A stretch of 11,709 nucleotides of DNA, from contig JAHHQU010000067.1 in assembly GCA_020026225.1 (NCBI GenBank), positions 1-11,709 of the forward strand, in the 5' to 3' direction. The number at the start of each line of letters is the position of its first letter. The first letter of the stretch is position 1. The position numbers and the translations under genes are program-made. Source of the DNA: Phocaeicola sp. GTDB lineage: Bacteria; Bacteroidota; Bacteroidia; Bacteroidales; Bacteroidaceae. Below the pieces are notes generated by a model. The model was not told where the DNA came from, searched no databases, and worked only from the letters and a program-made list of their open reading frames with translations. Of the stretch, positions 5,817-11,709 are shown in pieces.

Positions 5817-6872
5817 TTATTTATCCAAAATCAACATAGCATCTCCGTAAGTACCGAAGCGGTAATCTTCTTTCAATGCAACATCGTAAGCTTCCATTAT
5901 CAAATCATAACCACCATAAGCAGCTACAAGCATCAACATCGTTGAGAAAGGAAGATGGAAGTTGGTCACCATGGAGTTAGCCACAGAGAAATCATACGGA
6001 GGGAAAATGAACTTGTTGGTCCATCCTTCAAATTCCTTCAAATGTCCATCGGTTCCCACTGCCGTTTCAATGGCACGCATGGTAGTAGTACCTACTGCAC
6101 AAACGTTATTGCCACGATCTTTTGCACTATTCACCAATCTACAAGCTTCTGCATTGATAATCATCTGTTCAGAATCCATCTTATGCTTGGTCAAATCTTC
6201 TACATCAATGTCGCGGAAGTTACCCAATCCGGCATGCATGGTGATGAAAGAGAAGTCAATACCCTTGATTTCCATACGTTTCATCAGCTCTCTACTGAAA
6301 TGAAGTCCGGCAGCAGGAACTGTTACAGCTCCTTCATTTTTTGCATAGATGGTTTGGAAACGTTCTTCATCTTCCGGTTCTGCTTCACGGTGAATGCATG
6401 GAGGCAATGGAGGTTCGCCCAAAGCATACAATGCCTTTTTGAACTCATCATGCGGACCGTCATAGAGGAAGCGGAGAGTACGGCCACGAGAAGTCGTATT
6501 ATCAATCACTTCAGCCACCATCGAATCATCGTCGCCGAAATAAAGTTTGTTGCCGATACGGATTTTACGAGCCGGATCAACCAACACGTCCCACAAGCGG
6601 AATTCTTCGTTCAATTCACGAAGCAAGAACACTTCAATACGTGCTCCAGTCTTTTCCTTATTACCGTATAAACGTGCAGGGAAGACCTTTGTATCATTAA
6701 AGATAAAAGTATCTTTGTCGTCAAAATAGTTCAAGATGTCTTTGAAAAGGATATGCTCTATAGCTCCTGTCGACTTATGTACCACCATCAGACGTGATTC
6801 ATCTCTATACTTCGCCGGATACAGAGCGATTTTCTCTTCCGGCAATTTAAATTTAAATTGTGATAGTTTCAT
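5817..6872 (-). CDS. queA: S-adenosylmethionine:tRNA ribosyltransferase-isomerase
   Basis: The 351-residue protein matches QueA along its full length: an MKLSQFKFKLPEEKIA start, FNDTKVFPARL (58-68), GEPPLPPCI (152-160), GAVTVPAAGLHFS (181-193), MHAGLGNF (212-219) and the C-terminal YRFGTYGDAMLI (337-348). QueA moves the ribosyl moiety of S-adenosylmethionine onto 7-aminomethyl-7-deazaguanine in tRNA to give epoxyqueuosine. It consumes the product of metK, which lies 660 bases downstream in a separate transcript. It sits 13 bases after truB, another tRNA-modification gene, and 10 bases before folK. Length and motifs are normal. Confidence 0.97.
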   Translation of the reverse strand: MKLSQFKFKLPEEKIALYPAKYRDESRLMVVHKSTGAIEHILFKDILNYFDDKDTFIFNDTKVFPARLYGNKEKTGARIEVFLLRELNEEFRLWDVLVDPARKIRIGNKLYFGDDDSMVAEVIDNTTSRGRTLRFLYDGPHDEFKKALYALGEPPLPPCIHREAEPEDEERFQTIYAKNEGAVTVPAAGLHFSRELMKRMEIKGIDFSFITMHAGLGNFRDIDVEDLTKHKMDSEQMIINAEACRLVNSAKDRGNNVCAVGTTTMRAIETAVGTDGHLKEFEGWTNKFIFPPYDFSVANSMVTNFHLPFSTMLMLVAAYGGYDLIMEAYDVALKEDYRFGTYGDAMLILDK

Positions 6873-6885
6873 CTTCTTTCCTTCC

Positions 6886-7590
6886 TTAATCGTTTGTTAC
6901 TTCAATATCTTGTTTCTCGAGCCATTCCTCGAAATCTTCCACTTTCATGCAATCTTCCAACTTCACCTCACCTACACGGGTGCGGATAAGGCCTGTAAGA
7001 TGTGCTCCGCTATTGAGTGCCTGACCGATATCTCTTGCCAAGGCACGGATATAAGTGCCTTTACTGCAAACTACGCGTATCTTTATTTCAGGCAAATTGC
7101 ATTCCAGCAATTCAATCTCATCAATCACCAGTGTTTTAGCCTTCAGTTCCACTTCATCCCCCTTGCGGGCCAAATCATAGGCTCTTTTTCCATCCACTTT
7201 ACAAGCAGAAAAGACTGGAGGTACTTGTTCAATGGTTCCAACGAACTGCTTCAATACTTCTTCTACCTTCTCACGGGTAATGTGTTCAGTAGGATAAGTA
7301 GCATCAATCTCCTTTTCCAAGTCGAATGATGGAGTGGTTGCCCCCAGCTGCAAGGTAGCAATGTATTCTTTGGTATGATACTGAAACTCCTCGATACGTT
7401 TGGTTGCCTTTCCGGTACAGATAATCATCACACCGGTAGCCAACGGATCCAAGGTTCCTGCATGTCCCACCTTCAACTTCTTGACACCCAACTTGCGGCT
7501 GATATGGTATCTGATTTTATTCACTACTGCAAATGACGTCCATTTCAAAGGTTTGTCAAAGTACAGCACTTCTCCTGCTTTAAAATTCAT
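6886..7590 (-). CDS. truB: tRNA pseudouridine-55 synthase
   Basis: TruB isomerises U55 in the T-loop of tRNAs. The 234-residue product has DKPLKWTSF (12-20), the catalytic GHAGTLDPLATG with Asp48, and the KEYIATLQLG and CSKGTYIRALARDIG motifs, all diagnostic for TruB. It is shorter than the E. coli protein (314) because the C-terminal PUA-like extension is missing, which is common in this phylum. The ATG at 7590-7588 is preferred: it overlaps the uppP stop as TGATG and matches family N-termini starting MNFK. An in-frame TTG at 7593 would add one residue. The overlap suggests coupled translation with uppP. Confidence 0.95.
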   Translation of the reverse strand: MNFKAGEVLYFDKPLKWTSFAVVNKIRYHISRKLGVKKLKVGHAGTLDPLATGVMIICTGKATKRIEEFQYHTKEYIATLQLGATTPSFDLEKEIDATYPTEHITREKVEEVLKQFVGTIEQVPPVFSACKVDGKRAYDLARKGDEVELKAKTLVIDEIELLECNLPEIKIRVVCSKGTYIRALARDIGQALNSGAHLTGLIRTRVGEVKLEDCMKVEDFEEWLEKQDIEVTND

Positions 7591-8444
7591 CAAGCTATTT
7601 CTATATTATATCCTAAAAAAGTCATTAACAAAATAATGCCTCCTACCACGATACGATACCATCCAAATGCGGTAAAGCCGTATTTCGTAACGAAGCTGAT
7701 AAAGAATTTAATGGCCAGCAGAGCTACGATAAAGGCTACGACATTACCCAATAGCAACGTAGGCAAATTGGCCATCAGCAAATCTTGTCCTTCACTGAGG
7801 AAGAGTTTCAACACCTTGTAGCAAGTAGCTGCAAACATGGTCGGAACAGCCAAGAAGAAAGAGAATTCAGCTGCGTCCTTGCGGCTCAATTTCTGTGCCA
7901 TACCTCCCACGATAGTTGCCATGGAACGTGATACCCCCGGTATCATGGCAATACACTGGAACAAACCAATATTGAAAGCCTCCTTGTCGGTAATCTGTAC
8001 ACCCGTTTCATTGTGCTTGAAGATCTTGTCGGTAAACAACATGAATATACCACCCAACACCAACATAGCAGCCACTACGTTTACACTCTCCAAAAGCTCA
8101 TCAATCTTGTCACTGAACAAGAGTCCGAAAAAAGCTGCAGGAATGAAGGCAACAATCAGCTTCCAGTAGAAGTCAAAACGATGCAATAATTTCTTTATAG
8201 CCGAAGGATTACCTTCCAGGGGTTCATGGTTCAAGCGAAAGAAACGCTTCCAATACAAACATACTACAGACAATATGGCTCCAAACTGAATGATTACAGT
8301 GAAGGCCTTTACAAATTCTGTACTCTCTACTCCCAACAACTCTTGGGTAATAATCATGTGTCCAGTTGATGACACAGGAAGAAACTCTGTCAATCCTTCG
8401 ACAATGGCGATGATGATGGTTTCAAAAAAGGTCAAATCTTGCAT
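7590..8444 (-). CDS. uppP: undecaprenyl-diphosphatase (bacitracin resistance protein)
   Basis: The 284-residue integral membrane protein is of the BacA/UppP family. It has EGLTEFLPVSSTGH (16-29, with E16, E20, S26 and H29 of the catalytic site) and PGVSRSMATI (169-178, catalytic R173), separated by several hydrophobic segments. It dephosphorylates undecaprenyl diphosphate at the cytoplasmic membrane so that the lipid carrier can be reused for peptidoglycan and surface polysaccharide synthesis. Overproduction of this family gives bacitracin resistance. It begins three bases after the DUF3098-type stop codon and overlaps truB by one base. Confidence 0.96.
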   Translation of the reverse strand: MQDLTFFETIIIAIVEGLTEFLPVSSTGHMIITQELLGVESTEFVKAFTVIIQFGAILSVVCLYWKRFFRLNHEPLEGNPSAIKKLLHRFDFYWKLIVAFIPAAFFGLLFSDKIDELLESVNVVAAMLVLGGIFMLFTDKIFKHNETGVQITDKEAFNIGLFQCIAMIPGVSRSMATIVGGMAQKLSRKDAAEFSFFLAVPTMFAATCYKVLKLFLSEGQDLLMANLPTLLLGNVVAFIVALLAIKFFISFVTKYGFTAFGWYRIVVGGIILLMTFLGYNIEIA

Positions 8445-8447
8445 TTC

Positions 8448-8693
8448 TTATTCTTCGTTTTTAATCTGAGTTTCTTTGGAGGTATGGAGGATTCCATAAA
8501 TCATGAAAATGAATCCGAAAAAACAGACAAAAGGAGCAACCTTTATACGTCTTACGCTGAAAATGTCGGGTTCAAAAGTGGTCTCAGTAGAGCCTGGTCC
8601 GGTCATTAACAAGAAACCCACAATGATGATAGCCATACCAATACCCAATAAGATAAAATTGGTTTTATTGAAGGCAAATTTCGTTCTGTCCAT
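8448..8693 (-). CDS. DUF3098-type small membrane protein
   Basis: This 81-residue protein has two hydrophobic segments (about 11-31 and 53-70) joined by a short loop containing EPDIFSVRRIKVAP, the recognisable signature of DUF3098 proteins in Bacteroidetes. Function is unknown. Its place between ftsX and uppP suggests a cell-envelope or division role, but this is guilt by association. The 35-base gap to ftsX contains no visible promoter. Confidence 0.75.
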   Translation of the reverse strand: MDRTKFAFNKTNFILLGIGMAIIIVGFLLMTGPGSTETTFEPDIFSVRRIKVAPFVCFFGFIFMIYGILHTSKETQIKNEE

Positions 8694-8728
8694 GAATATT
8701 GTATACTTATAATTTATAGTTTAATCGT

Positions 8729-9592
8729 TTAATAAAGTTCGTCAACCTTCATGTGCAAGTACCTGTTGATAGAAACCCACGCACATAAAGAGGTAATGCC
8801 GATACCAAACAAAAAGACGGCAACAATCACTACCAGCAAACTTTCAGGAGTGATGATAGTCAACAAATCCGGTTCGTATCCCATTGCCAAATAAGCCATT
8901 CCCAACAACAGGGCATCGGCCAGCGTAGCTGCAAAGATTCCCACCCAAAGGTGCTTCACCAAAAACGGACGGCGAATAAATCCCCAACTTGCACCTACCA
9001 ACTTCATGGTATGAATCAGGAAACGTTTGGAATAAATGGCCAGACGAATCGTATTGTTAATCAGGGCAAAGGAAATGAACGACAGCAAAACCGCGAATCC
9101 TAAAAGGATCATACTGATTTTTCCCAGATTCCGATTGACCGAATCCAACAAATCCTGCGGATAGCTGACTTCCACCAAACGCTTTCCCGCAAGCAATTCT
9201 TTCTCAATCCATCGGATACTGTCAGGATGTGTATAAGCCGCATTCAATTTGATTTCAAACGAAGGAGAGAAAGGATTGTATCCCAAAAATTCCGTAGGAT
9301 CCGTTCCCATGGCTTCGGTCTGCTCTTTCAATGCCTGTTCCTTTGAAATATAAGTAGTCTGCTTCACATAAGGCTTTGCATTCAACTCTTTCTGCAACTT
9401 GATGATGGAAGTTTCCTTCAAATCATCATTGATTAAAGCCGTAAATGAAATATTTTCACGCACATACACGGAAAGGTTATTAGCAGTCAGCACAAAAAAG
9501 ACTACCATTCCCAACAACAGCAAGACCAGCATGGTGCTGATACTTGGCGTGACAAACTGCATATCGAAAAACGATCTCGATTTTCTTTTCAT
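8729..9592 (-). CDS. ftsX: cell division protein FtsX-type permease
   Basis: The 287-residue protein has FtsX topology: TM1 (about 18-38), an extracytoplasmic domain (about 39-155), then TM2 (157-178), TM3 (213-235) and TM4 (250-274). The cytoplasmic loop after TM2 contains TIRLAIYSKRFLIHTMKLVG (181-200), the conserved FtsX segment that contacts the ATPase FtsE. FtsEX is an ABC-like complex that relays ATP hydrolysis to septal peptidoglycan hydrolases, without transport. ftsE is not adjacent, so its partner must be encoded elsewhere. The ATG overlaps the methyltransferase stop as ATGA. Confidence 0.92.
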   Translation of the reverse strand: MKRKSRSFFDMQFVTPSISTMLVLLLLGMVVFFVLTANNLSVYVRENISFTALINDDLKETSIIKLQKELNAKPYVKQTTYISKEQALKEQTEAMGTDPTEFLGYNPFSPSFEIKLNAAYTHPDSIRWIEKELLAGKRLVEVSYPQDLLDSVNRNLGKISMILLGFAVLLSFISFALINNTIRLAIYSKRFLIHTMKLVGASWGFIRRPFLVKHLWVGIFAATLADALLLGMAYLAMGYEPDLLTIITPESLLVVIVAVFLFGIGITSLCAWVSINRYLHMKVDELY

Positions 9593-10491
9593 ACGCGTTT
9601 CTTTCTAAATATATAGATCATAGAACTACTACAATCCTTTTTTACCAATGAAGCCATCCATGCCTGAGCCCCAACCAGGCATCCACGCAGAAATGGGAAA
9701 CTATTTTTCTTGTATTTCTCTGTCAGCATGGATACATAAAATGCATCAAACGGCATTGGATACCTCTCTATCAAAGCAAAGCCGTGTTTAGCTCCAAACT
9801 GCTGCATTGCTGATGGAGAGAAATGCCATAAATGACGGGGAACATCATAGGCTGCCCACATTTCCTTGTATTTCCTTGCATCATACGAAGTGGGATTAGG
9901 TACGGCAATGACCAGCACTCCTGTATCTTTCAAGATGCGGAACAACGTCTCCCAAGTTTCATTCAAGGACTCCAAATGTTCCAACACATGCCACAGCGTA
10001 ACAACGTCAAACGATTGTGAAGCATAGGTCGGCAAAACTTCCGGAGCATCTACATCCAATTGAAAATGCTCTTTGGAAAAGTTGCGGGCCTGCTGACTCT
10101 TTTCAATGGCAGAAACCTTCCAACCTTTCATCTTCATCGTTTGAGCAAAATAGCCAGTTCCTGTACCAATATCCAACAAGCTGCCCTCATTCAAGCCACT
10201 CTGCTTCTTTACCAGACATGCCTTTCGTGAAAGCATGTATTTACGTACCCAATGGTAGAGTTTATTCATCAATCCTTTGTGGGTATCGGTATGAGAAATG
10301 TAATCGGGACTTTCGTAATAACGACCAATCTCTGCTTCTACCGGAACGGATTGAGTAAATAAAAAGCCACAATCCTTACACTCGAACAAATCAAAAGATT
10401 CACCCGTAGCATAATGATCGGTACAAGTCATGACCTTGGCCAAATGTTCTTTCCCGCATAGCGGGCATCTATCTTGTTTCAGAAAATTCAC
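9589..10491 (-). CDS. class I SAM-dependent methyltransferase with N-terminal zinc-ribbon-like motif
   Basis: A 300-residue protein starting at a GTG (10491-10489). Residues 9-41 hold CPLCG and CKDCG, a four-cysteine metal-site pattern. Residues 105-115 (LLDIGTGTGYF) are the SAM-binding glycine loop of class I methyltransferases, followed by an acidic IEKS turn and WHVLEHLE (167-174). VPRHLWHFSP (217-226) is typical of the UbiG/methyltransferase-type-12 proteins with such a cysteine module. The substrate is unknown; relatives occur in surface-glycan and sugar modification. A TTG at 10521 would add ten residues (LICKKLGIIV) with no family counterpart, so GTG is preferred. It overlaps ftsX (ATGA) and probably leads the operon. 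Confidence 0.82.
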   Translation of the reverse strand: MNFLKQDRCPLCGKEHLAKVMTCTDHYATGESFDLFECKDCGFLFTQSVPVEAEIGRYYESPDYISHTDTHKGLMNKLYHWVRKYMLSRKACLVKKQSGLNEGSLLDIGTGTGYFAQTMKMKGWKVSAIEKSQQARNFSKEHFQLDVDAPEVLPTYASQSFDVVTLWHVLEHLESLNETWETLFRILKDTGVLVIAVPNPTSYDARKYKEMWAAYDVPRHLWHFSPSAMQQFGAKHGFALIERYPMPFDAFYVSMLTEKYKKNSFPFLRGCLVGAQAWMASLVKKDCSSSMIYIFRKKRV

Positions 10492-10627
10492 TATAATCCC
10501 TAATTTCTTGCAAATTAACAAATAAAACGGGGATTCTGGACATTTATTTAAAAGTTTTTAAGAATATAACAATAGATTCAGAGTTTTTACTAACTTTATT
10601 GTCAAATCTAAATTTATATTAACGTGA
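10492..10627. other. intergenic boundary between core operon and accessory segment
   Basis: This is 136 AT-rich bases between the divergent methyltransferase gene and the truncated plus-strand frame. It contains the -7 box at 10603-10610 and a near-match TTAATTTG at 10511-10518 (minus strand), which would give a very short leader before the GTG. No RNA gene, repeat or insertion-sequence end is visible. No start codon or N-terminal coding sequence for the plus-strand frame is found here. Confidence 0.5.
10603..10610 (-). promoter_or_regulatory. possible -7 box for the methyltransferase-ftsX-uppP operon
   Basis: TAGATTTG on the minus strand fits TAnnTTTG exactly, but no TTTG-like -33 element stands at 19-21 bases. 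It would give a leader of about 105 bases. The alternative near-consensus box at 10511-10518 would start transcription only about 14 bases before the GTG, inside the longer TTG-initiated version of the gene. Confidence 0.35.
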
Positions 10628-11350
10628 GTTCGACGAATTGTAAGTGCTTATAAATTTGGTGATTTAAATGATTATAATCACAATTTATGGGCGTTAGGAA
10701 AATTATATGCATATAAACTTCAACAAGAACCATTTATTCATGTTGGTTCTGATGTGTTTGCATGGAAAAAATTTCCAGAGAAGGTTCTATCTTCCGAATT
10801 AATAGGACAAAATTACGAGAGCAACTATAGGTGTAACATTGAATATTTCAATAAGATCAAGTATCTCTTAGATTTAGATTATATACCAACAGAAATACTC
10901 CAAGAAACACGCGATACAGAAGATATAATCCAAGTTAATGCCGGTATTTTAGGAGGTAACAATATCTCTTTCTTTAAGGATTACGTAAATACTGCTTTTG
11001 AAATGGTTGAAAAAAATTCAACATTATTTAACAAGTATCAGAATAATAAAGGGGCTTTTAATATGGTATATGAGCAATTCTTATTTTACTGTATGGCAAA
11101 AGCTCGAAAAAGCAAAATTACGGTTTTACTAGAAGAAAATATGATAAATCACTCTGGACTAGCTGATTTTGAGCAAATACCTGCTAACAAATATTATGCA
11201 CACACATTAGGTACCTATAAAAAAATTTTTTATATAGGTAGATATATAGCAGAGAGATTATTTTTGGAATATCCTGAATATTATAATCGAATAGTTTTAC
11301 TTTATAACAATACTTCGGTAAAAATTTACCGAAGTATTGTTATAATATGA
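10628..11350 (+). pseudogene. N-terminally truncated DUF6734-like protein gene (putative glycosyltransferase-related)
   Basis: The frame is open from just after a TGA at 10625 to a TGA at 11348-11350, about 240 codons. The first standard start codon in it is a GTG at 10754, in the middle of a conserved block. The block reads LWALGKLYAY then EPFIHVGSDVFAWKKFPE and LIGQN, which I match from memory to DUF6734-type proteins of Bacteroidetes (ALGK-, HiDsDvF, QN). Full-length relatives have roughly 70-90 more residues upstream; none can be found in any frame here. The usual first Asp of the D-x-D-like motif is Gly (HVGSD). Codon use is far more AT-rich than in the minus-strand operon. A truncated, probably inactive remnant is most likely; a short product from 10754 cannot be excluded. 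Confidence 0.6.
11302..11345 (+). terminator. 21-base perfect inverted repeat, probable terminator of the truncated gene
   Basis: The arms 11302-11322 and 11325-11345 are perfect reverse complements separated by AA. The core CGGTAAA/TTTACCG is flanked by AT-rich pairs. It spans the last codons of the DUF6734-like frame and ends just before its stop. There is no long U-run after it on either strand, so a bidirectional terminator is likely but not certain. An alternative is a mobile-element-related or protein-binding palindrome. Confidence 0.55.
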
Positions 11351-11405
11351 ATTTAAAAAATATATGATTAACATCAAAACTGGTCAAAACGTAATCAGAG
11401 TGGCT

Positions 11406-11500
11406 AAAAAAAGATATATAGAATTCTTTTCTATATAATTCAAAAAGCTAAAAGGGGGTATTTTTTATGGGATTAGAAACGAGAGATCCGTTTCTCTTAG
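11406..11500 (-). ncRNA. candidate small RNA of about 95 nucleotides
   Basis: On the minus strand three signals follow each other: a perfect -7 box TACCTTTG (11507-11514); a 5' hairpin AGAAACG/CGTTTCT (arms 11489-11495 and 11475-11481, 7-base loop); and a 9-base stem TATATAGAA/TTCTATATA (11415-11437, 5-base loop) followed by T C and seven U residues (11412-11406). A transcript would run from about 11500 to about 11406. It contains no ATG. The -33 position has no TTTG, and the terminator stem is AT-only, so the case is suggestive rather than strong. Confidence 0.35.
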
Positions 11501-11506
11501 ATACAA

Positions 11507-11514
11507 CAAAGGTA
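11507..11514 (-). promoter_or_regulatory. -7 box of the small-RNA candidate
   Basis: TACCTTTG matches TAnnTTTG on the minus strand and lies seven to eight bases before the expected start near 11500. The region 19-21 bases upstream reads GGAT-like, not TTTG, so only half of the promoter consensus is present. Confidence 0.4.
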
Positions 11515-11636
11515 CACATTTTTATTTAATTAGAATCCCGATTAATAATTTCTTTTTCAAAAAGTTTCTTTGTTCTTCCTACTCTGTAAGTGCAGACATG
11601 AGAAAACTTTATTATCATAAAACAAGAAAAATGTTT

Positions 11637-11655
11637 GTATAATTTCAAATTATAC
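11637..11655 (-). terminator. palindromic hairpin at the end of the edge gene
   Basis: GTATAATTT-G-AAATTATAC (minus strand) is a 19-base near-perfect palindrome that includes the stop codon of the partial frame at 11650-11709. It is followed on the minus strand by AAACATTTTTCTTGTTTT, a loosely T-rich tail. It could terminate that gene; the stem is AT-rich and weak. Confidence 0.35.
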
Positions 11656-11709
11656 TATATAGTCGTCCCTTAAAAAGCCCATTTTTGCGAGATATTGTTC
11701 AAGCACAGT
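11650..11709 (-). CDS. 3' end of an unidentified protein gene (cut by window edge)
   Basis: The last 19 codons of a minus-strand frame read TVLEQYLAKMGFLRDDYIV and stop at TAA (11652-11650). The residue mix, an amphipathic helix with a charged tail, looks protein-like. Base composition is richer in G and C than the flank, and a palindromic terminator-like hairpin overlaps the stop. Nineteen open codons could still be chance. I do not recognise the family; a transposase or recombinase C-terminus is only a guess. Confidence 0.35.
   Translation of the reverse strand, partial: TVLEQYLAKMGFLRDDYIV

Larger units (their letters stand above)
11351..11649. other. AT-rich non-coding stretch with hairpins
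   Basis: No convincing protein gene is present. Besides the small-RNA candidate (11406-11500), the stretch holds a short plus-strand ATG frame of 20 codons (11467-11529) preceded by AAAGGGGG, a CTTTTT-C-AAAAAG palindrome near 11552-11564, and a 14-codon frame starting near 11599. None of these has family support. Confidence 0.5.

Noticed and set aside
10492..10521. A longer methyltransferase starting at TTG 10521.
   Set aside because: The ten extra residues have no counterpart in relatives as I recall them, and the GTG at 10491 gives the expected NFLKQD-CPLCG start. The choice is not proven.
11404..11520. An invertible promoter, as in Bacteroides capsule loci, because a -7 box sits near the AGAAACG/CGTTTCT repeat.
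   Set aside because: The repeat does not flank the -7 box; both arms lie on one side and are only 7 bases long. No second recombination-site copy or invertase gene is visible.
11467..11529. A plus-strand 20-codon frame starting MGLETRDPFLLDTT with AAAGGGGG in front.
   Set aside because: It is very short, has no recognised family, lies over the hairpin of the small-RNA candidate, and Bacteroides genes rarely rely on such a Shine-Dalgarno sequence.
10639..11593. A 9-base direct repeat TGTAAGTGC at 10639-10647 and 11585-11593, considered as an insertion-site duplication.
   Set aside because: A shared 9-mer is expected by chance between stretches of this length, and no terminal inverted repeats or transposase accompany it.
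1..11709. tRNA, rRNA, CRISPR arrays or complete insertion sequences.
   Set aside because: No cloverleaf-like stretch, regularly spaced repeats, or paired terminal inverted repeats with a transposase were seen.

Overview
The window looks like chromosome from a gut Bacteroidales, most likely Bacteroidaceae (Bacteroides/Phocaeicola type). The case rests on three things: the characteristic gene order; -7 boxes of the Bacteroides form TAnnTTTG, without Escherichia-type -35/-10 pairs or clear Shine-Dalgarno sequences; and small lineage-typical proteins (a DUF4271-type membrane protein next to hemD, a DUF3098-type protein next to ftsX). All assignments are from reading the sequence; no database search was run.

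Region 1 (1-10491) is ordinary core genome, with every gene on the minus strand. Read in the direction of transcription it holds: (i) methyltransferase - ftsX - DUF3098-type - uppP - truB - queA - folK, nearly gapless apart from 35 bases before the DUF3098-type gene, with ATGA or TGATG junctions at two places; (ii) metK, alone, with its own strong promoter and a leader of about 120 bases that can fold into a conspicuous structure; (iii) a LOG-family gene - DUF4271-type - hemD, joined by 4-base overlaps and closed by an intrinsic terminator; (iv) rnpA - yidD (ATGA overlap) - tatD; (v) the first 20 codons of tyrS, with its own promoter. Functions are cell envelope and division (ftsX, uppP, yidD), tRNA and RNA maturation (truB, queA, rnpA, tyrS), and cofactor supply (folK for folate, metK for S-adenosylmethionine, hemD for tetrapyrroles). 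QueA and the methyltransferase both use the S-adenosylmethionine that MetK makes.

Region 2 (10492-11709) is different: AT-rich, gene-poor and probably accessory. It holds a plus-strand reading frame that lacks a start codon and the N-terminal part of its apparent family (DUF6734-like, possibly glycosyltransferase-related), ending in a 21-base perfect inverted repeat. Next comes a minus-strand cassette of -7 box, hairpin and hairpin-plus-U-tract that could be a small RNA of about 95 nucleotides. At the right edge is the possible 3' end of another minus-strand gene.

The two observations most worth following are the structured metK leader, which shares sequence patches and their spacing with the SAM-II riboswitch as I remember it, and the small-RNA candidate near 11406-11500. 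Neither is proven.
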